64,000 bases of DNA. Origin: Botryotinia globosa. Its lineage: Eukaryota; Ascomycota; Leotiomycetes; Helotiales; Sclerotiniaceae. A model generated the notes under the pieces. The model did no database searches. It was given only the letters and a program-made list of their open reading frames with translations, and was not told where the DNA came from. Both the position numbers and the translations under genes were made by a program. The stretch spans positions 620,001 through 684,000 of the forward strand of contig RCSZ01000016.1 of the NCBI GenBank assembly GCA_014898425.1. The letters are read 5' to 3'. Within the stretch, counting starts at the first letter, position 1. The number at the start of each line of letters is the position of its first letter. Shown here piece by piece: positions 58,629-64,000 of the stretch.

Positions 58629-60391
58629 CTACCTTCGATCCCCCTCCATCTTGACGCGATACGTATCCCTCAATCCGGGAAACGCACTCGCAAATTGAGG
58701 TCCCAAACTCCAATTTTCCAAGCGCCTCAAATGTCTTTCAAAAACCGGATTAATCAACAGCTCTCCCTCCTCACTAAACCCCAGACCCGATCCCCCAGCC
58801 CCACCCCCAGAATTTAAAAGTGCATCTGTAGGTTCATATGGCCAATTGACACTCAATGTACCTGTAAAGGGTATAAAAAAGTTATCGAATAGATAATCCC
58901 GCGGATTGTAATCTCTCACGAGAATATCCCGCATCTTAGGCCAAGGGAGATGATCAATCCATGCTGGATGCGGAGTGAAGAGCTGGGAAGGACGTGGAGT
59001 TATCCAGGAGGGGAGACGATCATAGTTTGCTTGGCTGGGATGAATTTGCCAGCGCATCAAAAGAAACATTATATAGAGCACTGCTACTCGTTCGGGAAGA
59101 GTAGAAAGGTCCGGAAATGTGGCAAGGATATCGGTGAAGACTTTTGAGACGGGGTGGGAAGTAATGCCACGAGAGGGATTTAAGAGGCTGGAAACGGATG
59201 GATAGGCTGGTCCTACGAGTTTGGGAGTAGGTAGACCTTCGAGAGCAGCGGCCTGACGCTCTTGAAGGAAGTCCAGAAGGAGACTATCCAGAGGGCATGT
59301 AGGAGGCCCGTTTCGGATAGGAGCGCTAAATCCGTTCACTTCCGAGCCTGAACCCGAGGCCGAAGAATTATTTGGAGTATTGTAATTCGTTGTACTACTA
59401 GCTGTTGAATTGTTGCGCTGGTGTATGGGACTCATGCTGCCAGCTGGTCTTTGCATTTGTTGAAATCCAGTAGTTTCTAATGGACCAGGAGGAGGGATGG
59501 GTATCTTCCCACGCTGTCCTTCATCAAGGAGAAAATCTAGACCAAGTCTCTCCGGGCCCAATTCAAGATTATGTGCCATTTCATGTCGTTGTTGTGCTAA
59601 TTGCTGAGTTTGCTGAGTTTGGATAAACGGTCTGGAATCCTGGGTAGGAGCAACTGGCATTGATGCAGAAGAAACTAGCCATGAGGGTGCGGCAACGCTG
59701 TTGGGAGAGGCTGTACTATTAGGCGTCGTTGCATTGCGATTCGCGGAATTTGGTCGATTGGGCGGAGGATAATTTGGCTGCGGTGGTAATTGAGGAATTT
59801 CGAATCCTGCATCGCAAAGTTAGCTGTTGGTCTAGCTATTTCTGCGAATTTTTTGAGCCACAAACCCAATTACTGACCATGAGCACCAAGTATTGGTGTG
59901 ATAAGTGCAATGACCTGCGATAGCCTCTTCTTGATATCTAAGTTCTCTTGCTCTACCATTTCTTTCTGCCGTATTACTTGCTGTAACTCCTGATAGGGCT
60001 GTTGACTAGTCAATTCTCTAATCCTCCTCTCATACCCCTCCATCTGATTCTTCGTCCTCTGCCTTATACTCCTCTGTGCCTCTCTATCATTCGCCCTCTT
60101 CTTTGCCAACTGTTCGGGTGTTAAATTCGCAACGCCTCTTGCACTCGACCTCCTCTCTTCCGTTGGCGGAATCTTTCTCTTCTTCGACGATTCTCCTCCA
60201 CTAGTTCCACCTCCACCCACACTGCCCTCTCCTTGCTCAACCGGAGTACCTCCTTCCCCACCATCACCCGTCGCATTTGCATTTTCGCCCTCCTCCCGAT
60301 CACCCGGTGTAGAGTGCGCGACGCTCACATGTCGCTGTTCGGACGATGGAGATGTAGATCCCTGCTGAGTTGCATTTGCATCAGGTGTCAT
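58629..60391 (-). CDS. bZIP transcription factor with C-terminal DUF3425 domain
   Basis: CDS complement(join(58629..59806,59878..60391)), 563 aa, one 71-nt intron, phase 1. The bZIP lies at about residues 89-150: LTPEQLAKKRANDREAQRSI with RQRTKNQME, then leucine-type heptads. The basic region reads N-D-R-E-A-Q-R, not the canonical N-x2-A-A/S-x-R, a variant known in this fungal group. Low-complexity Gln/Ser/Pro linkers follow. The C-terminal ~200 residues have PDLSTLPERVAVLYIMFLLM, RWQIHP, LPSWITPRPSQL and PHPAWIDHLPWPKMRDILV, characteristic of DUF3425. Family members are nuclear, with roles in stress or secondary metabolism where tested. DNA target is unknown. The next gene upstream, Nic96, also lies on this strand. 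Confidence 0.92.
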
Positions 60392-61430
60392 ACTGTATCT
60401 GCGAGAACCCGTGGTTCTCGCATGCGATGCGGCCTTCCGTGGGACTTCCTAATCTTAATGCTCTAATTCTCGAGAACAGACACAGCACAATTCGTCTTGC
60501 TAGCAATAGATAAGAGACATCAAGTATTCAATTCGCGTTTGGTAAAGTGAATGGGGTCGAGGAATGGAGGGGCTCTATCATATATATATCGTCATGTACA
60601 TTTGAATATTGGGGTTCGCTCGAGTCATGTACTCCGTAAATTGAGGAGAATAAACAAATATATGAAAGCTCGGGGAAAACAATGGAGAAAATCTGGGAAA
60701 ATACCGGGAATGTTGATTTAATTGAATGCCAATCATTGCGGACGGAAGTGATCCGCAATCTAGCCTTTATCTCTATTTGACAAATCTTTACATGTCATGG
60801 TCTTTTGAGTGTTTACAGAATAGCTACCTAGGTAGTTGTGCTAACTAGGGAGGCATGCCATTCTAGAACCTGTATGCACTGATCTGCTATTAACGATTCG
60901 CTTGTATCTACCATAAGGGGTTTATTATTGATATCAACGGTCATATTAATCTGCCACGAGCTTGCTATCAATGCTCACAAACCATATAAAAATTGCAATA
61001 ATTCACTGCGAGAGTCATGGTGTCACAAAGCAATCAGGGGACGGGCAATTCCCAGATCACTTGTTAGTGAAGATTGTGAAGAAGTATTTGCAATAATACG
61101 GGAAGATGCCCCGATTAGTGTTCATTCCCGCAAGGGTGTATCAATCAAAACATCACTGTGGTCATTTAACTGGAAGCGAAATATGAATACTCTACAGGTA
61201 TTCATTAACCACTCATTATTAATCTTCTAATAAACGACATGATTTGTTCTTCATCCATGCATTTGTTCATGAGAAACTGTAAAAATCAACTACAAAAGTA
61301 GTAGACGAAACCCCAAGGTTTTCATTTCGTTCCATCCAAATCAAAACTCAAAATGCTCTTTTAATCTCCTCCCACTGTGCTATTCTAATATACATTCAAG
61401 CTCATAAGCTCATGTCATATGTCCATTCCC
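60392..61430. other. Intergenic, no supported gene
   Basis: About 1 kb between the bZIP start and the Nic96 stop. A 100-codon open frame at 60928-61230 (plus strand) starts with a hydrophobic stretch but has no recognisable family and overlaps no splice signals; it is not called as a gene. Confidence 0.5.
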
Positions 61431-64000
61431 TTACTCCGATTGAGCCCTTGCAAGAGCTTCATGAAGAGACGCAGGGAATCTGTATCTCAGTTGACTGGTA
61501 TAAGTCGTTAAGTCCATATTTTGTTGTCTCAATTGATTGATCATCAGTCGCCTGGTACCCTCATTACCTCCATATTGGGCATTCATGAGAGAAGTTCTTT
61601 GGTTATTGCAACACAAGACTGTCCATGTCAAAAGACTAGGGATAGTGTTTGCAACCTCTTGGGAGAGCGATGAAAATTTGGTGGCATAACTTCGTACTGC
61701 ACTTGGATTGCCCTCGGCGCTCAAGGGAAGAATGTCAAGATTCTGGACAACCTATAGTAAAATACAATTAGCTTACGATCTACAAAATGTCAAAGGTCAA
61801 AACTTACATCTAACGCTTCAGCCCATTGTCTGTTTTCAACAAATTCCTTGGCACGACAGATATTCAACAAAGCCTCGCAAGCTGCACGGTTCTCTTGCTT
61901 AATCTTGTTGAGATACATGCGGTTATTTGAGTAGAGCTTCGTCATGATGGTAGCCAATTCGAAAGGATCATCAATTGACGTAAGACTGAGACTGGTATGG
62001 GCCTCTCTTCCGGATTTGTCTCCAGGCCTTGGCTTGAGTGGTTGTAATCGTAACGGGCTATGGCCTACAGGCACGGCAATAGCTTCGCTAAGGGCTCTGT
62101 TAAGGATACTGACGACGGTGTCATATTCTTCCGCTAGATGATAAAGTAGGACTGCATCGGTGGTTCGCCCATTGTCATCCGCGACACTTCCTGCCTGTAT
62201 GGTAACAGTTCTCATGAAATCATCCGCGCTGCTGAGATTGATGAGTTCCAGGCGTTCTTCGATAACTCCCTTTAGACGCTTTCCATCTTGTCTGATATCT
62301 CCAAGCAACAAAGCAAATTCTCTGCTTTCCAAAATCAGCTCTTGAAGAGCTTCGTGACATAATGCGACTTGTTTTGAACCAGCATCGCCTTTAAGGTCAC
62401 TGTTAAGACAGATCAAAGTGAGATAGTCCACGGCAGCACTGACATTAGCAGCTCTGAATTCTGCAGTGTAAAAACCCATCATTAATCCAAATGCTATCTG
62501 AGGTTGTTGTCTTATTGTGTAACTTAAAAATCCACCCTCTGCAACATCTGGATCTGAGACTCGAAGCAAGCCGTAAAAGTCAAGTGCCGTGGCGAAATGA
62601 ACACAATCAGAAATACTATGGCGATAAAGAAGATCGATTGCATCTTCGAATAAGCCTGAAAGTACCAACAGCACAAAGTACACACTAAATGGTCCGCTAT
62701 TTTCATTTCCCTTGGAAAACATCCGGGCACCGATGTCTTTGAATGTCTTTTGTACATTGGCGAGTCCATATGCATCGCTGGCGATTTCGTCGACTCGGTT
62801 GGCTTCACGCGCAAGAACAAATTGTATCCAGACAAAGTCATCCTGGTTCTGGACAATATTTTGATCCAGAGCGCGAACGTGGAGTTCGCAGCGACCAATT
62901 ATCTTGTAGCATGCCATTCTGAAGGGATCAATAGAACCCTCGGGGGAGATTCGATTTCGCTGGCTGTATTCGCTTTGAATACGATTTTGAAGGTCATGAC
63001 TTAATTTTCTGTCGGGACTATTGGCATATTCTGCGATATAAAACATGAAGCTTCGGTCAATTACCCTGAATGCTTCCCTATTCCCTTGGACATACGCATT
63101 GGCTTCCTCAACGTGGCCGGATCTTAGAAGATAAAAGACGACTGCCCAGACGTAATCATCATTAACAATTTGTAGAGCGGAGATGTCGGTAGCAAGATCT
63201 TTACGGGCTGAGCGCAGGCGAACATAACCCTGTATTTTTGTGAGAGGACTAGGCTTACCACCCACAAGTGCTTCCCTGGGGTTTTTGGCAACAATAGTTT
63301 CTACGTTTTCGAAGAATTCCTTTTCGAGATATCGAAGTGATCCACTGAGTATCCGCTTTTTCAAATCGGCCGCTTGAGCTGAGTTTGTATTGTCATCCAG
63401 GTATGCGGCTGCAAACTGTCTCTGTTTGACCGCGCCAGGGAGTTGTAGTCTGTCCGGGTCAGGATCTTCGTTAACGATTTCCATCAAGCATCTGTAAGCC
63501 CTGTAAACATCTGCAGAATGCTGTTCACCACCTTGGGCCACAACAGTTGAGAATTCGTTCGCAATTGGGTAGTGTAGGTTCTTTAGTCTAGCACCATTGA
63601 GGTTCTGGACTTTCTCGATATATCGAGCCTGCTTCTCGCGAATGAATCGGTCACTTGGAACTGGTGCCGACCCATTCGTATCTGCTTTCTCTATATCGGT
63701 AAATAGTGTGCGGTTTGCGGTTCCGCCTGGAGTGATGGCTCCTATAACAGATCTCTGCATGCTTGATTTTCCAAAAACGCTAGCCCGCGGAATTCCAGGT
63801 CCTTTAGACGCTCCAGGAGCAAGTCCTTTGCCGCGTCTTGATCGACCAAAACCGCCCATAGATTCTGCAGCCGTGGCTGCAAAGCTTACTGATGGCCCTG
63901 TTGTCTGTTCCCTTCTGGGCTTAATTCCAAAATGTTCGTATATTCTTTTGCGTTGTGCACTCCACTCCATGGCGACATTCTCCTCCAGGAAATCATCAAA
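61431..64000 (-). CDS. NIC96: Nucleoporin Nic96 (Nup93), 5' end outside window
   Basis: Partial CDS complement(join(61431..61751,61808..>64000)); 837 residues are visible and the frame stays open to the window edge, so the internal ATG at 63970 is not the start. The Nic96/Nup93 alpha-solenoid is seen: EWSAQRKRIYEHFGIKPR, LKNLHYPIANEFS, DDYVWAVVFYLLRSGHVEEA, GSIDPFRMACYKIIGRCEL, DDFVWIQFVLAREAN and the C-terminal FLSYTIRQQPQIAFGLMMGF. Nic96 is the linker nucleoporin of the pore inner ring and binds the Nsp1-Nup57-Nup49 channel trimer by its N-terminal coiled coil, which is off the window. One 56-nt intron (donor GTAAGT, acceptor CTATAG) lies near the C-terminus. Identification is firm from the extended solenoid pattern. 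Confidence 0.95.

Noticed and set aside
60928..61230. 100-codon plus-strand open frame between bZIP and Nic96 genes
   Set aside because: No family, no conservation evidence available, ordinary non-coding composition; not strong enough to call.
1..64000. tRNA, rRNA and other structured RNA genes
   Set aside because: Scanned by eye for B-box-like GGTTCRANNCC with a matching acceptor stem and for conserved rRNA segments; none found. A covariance-model scan would be the decisive test.

Overview
This window is nuclear DNA of a filamentous ascomycete. The genes have short introns (mostly 48-130 nt, GTAAGT/GTATGT donors). The proteins are fungal types: a Zn2Cys6 regulator, an SFL1-type heat-shock-factor protein, a bZIP protein of the DUF3425 family, Rpt6 and Nic96. 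AT-saturated islands look like repeat-induced point mutation (RIP). Gene content and island style suggest a Leotiomycete, perhaps Sclerotiniaceae (Botrytis/Sclerotinia-like); that placement is inference. I rebuilt the spliced models by hand from splice signals and reading phase. Every multi-exon total given is a multiple of three, but none was tested against transcripts.

Layout. 1-3.6 kb: AT-rich decayed repeats with a small GC-richer island that may be an LTR relic. 3.9-5.4 kb: monocarboxylate-type MFS transporter (-). 7.8-10.1 kb: adenosine deaminase of the ADGF/ADA2 type (+). 11.1-19.7 kb: the most interesting block, with a haem aldoxime dehydratase (-), a divergent Zn2Cys6 regulator (+), a nitrilase (+) and a 14-TM MFS transporter (+). 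20.1-21.9 kb: SAP-like nuclear protein (-). 22.96-24.38 kb: a 1.42-kb element with 39-bp terminal inverted repeats and TA duplications around an AT-saturated interior. 25.0-25.4 kb: a second short decayed repeat. 26.0-30.0 kb: large WD40 protein with an N-terminal SUMO-interaction-like motif (-). 30.9-31.3 kb: small ABM-type monooxygenase (-). 31.9-33.8 kb: DCAF4-like WD40 protein (+). 35.0-37.0 kb: SFL1-like factor (-). 37.0-40.8 kb: gene-empty stretch rich in minisatellites. 40.8-42.8 kb: F-box protein (+). 43.8-45.4 kb: NAD(P)-dependent reductase (-). 46.6-50.3 kb: VNX1-type vacuolar cation/H+ antiporter (-). 52.1-53.4 kb: proteasome ATPase Rpt6 (+). 54.6-57.1 kb: FGGY carbohydrate kinase (+). 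58.6-60.4 kb: bZIP-DUF3425 factor (-). 61.4-64.0 kb: nucleoporin Nic96, 5' end outside the window (-).

How genes may work together. Aldoxime dehydratase turns an aldoxime into a nitrile, and nitrilase turns a nitrile into an acid plus ammonia, so the two neighbours form a two-step route R-CH=NOH to R-CN to R-COOH. The regulator gene lies between them. The half-site TGCGGAT/ATCCGCA occurs as an inverted repeat just upstream of the dehydratase TATA box, again as an inverted repeat immediately before the regulator's start codon, and once more upstream of the nitrilase. This suggests a small self-regulated cluster for handling aldoximes, possibly plant-derived ones. The flanking MFS gene may or may not belong to it. 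The rest of the window is mostly housekeeping and regulatory genes with no evident shared pathway.
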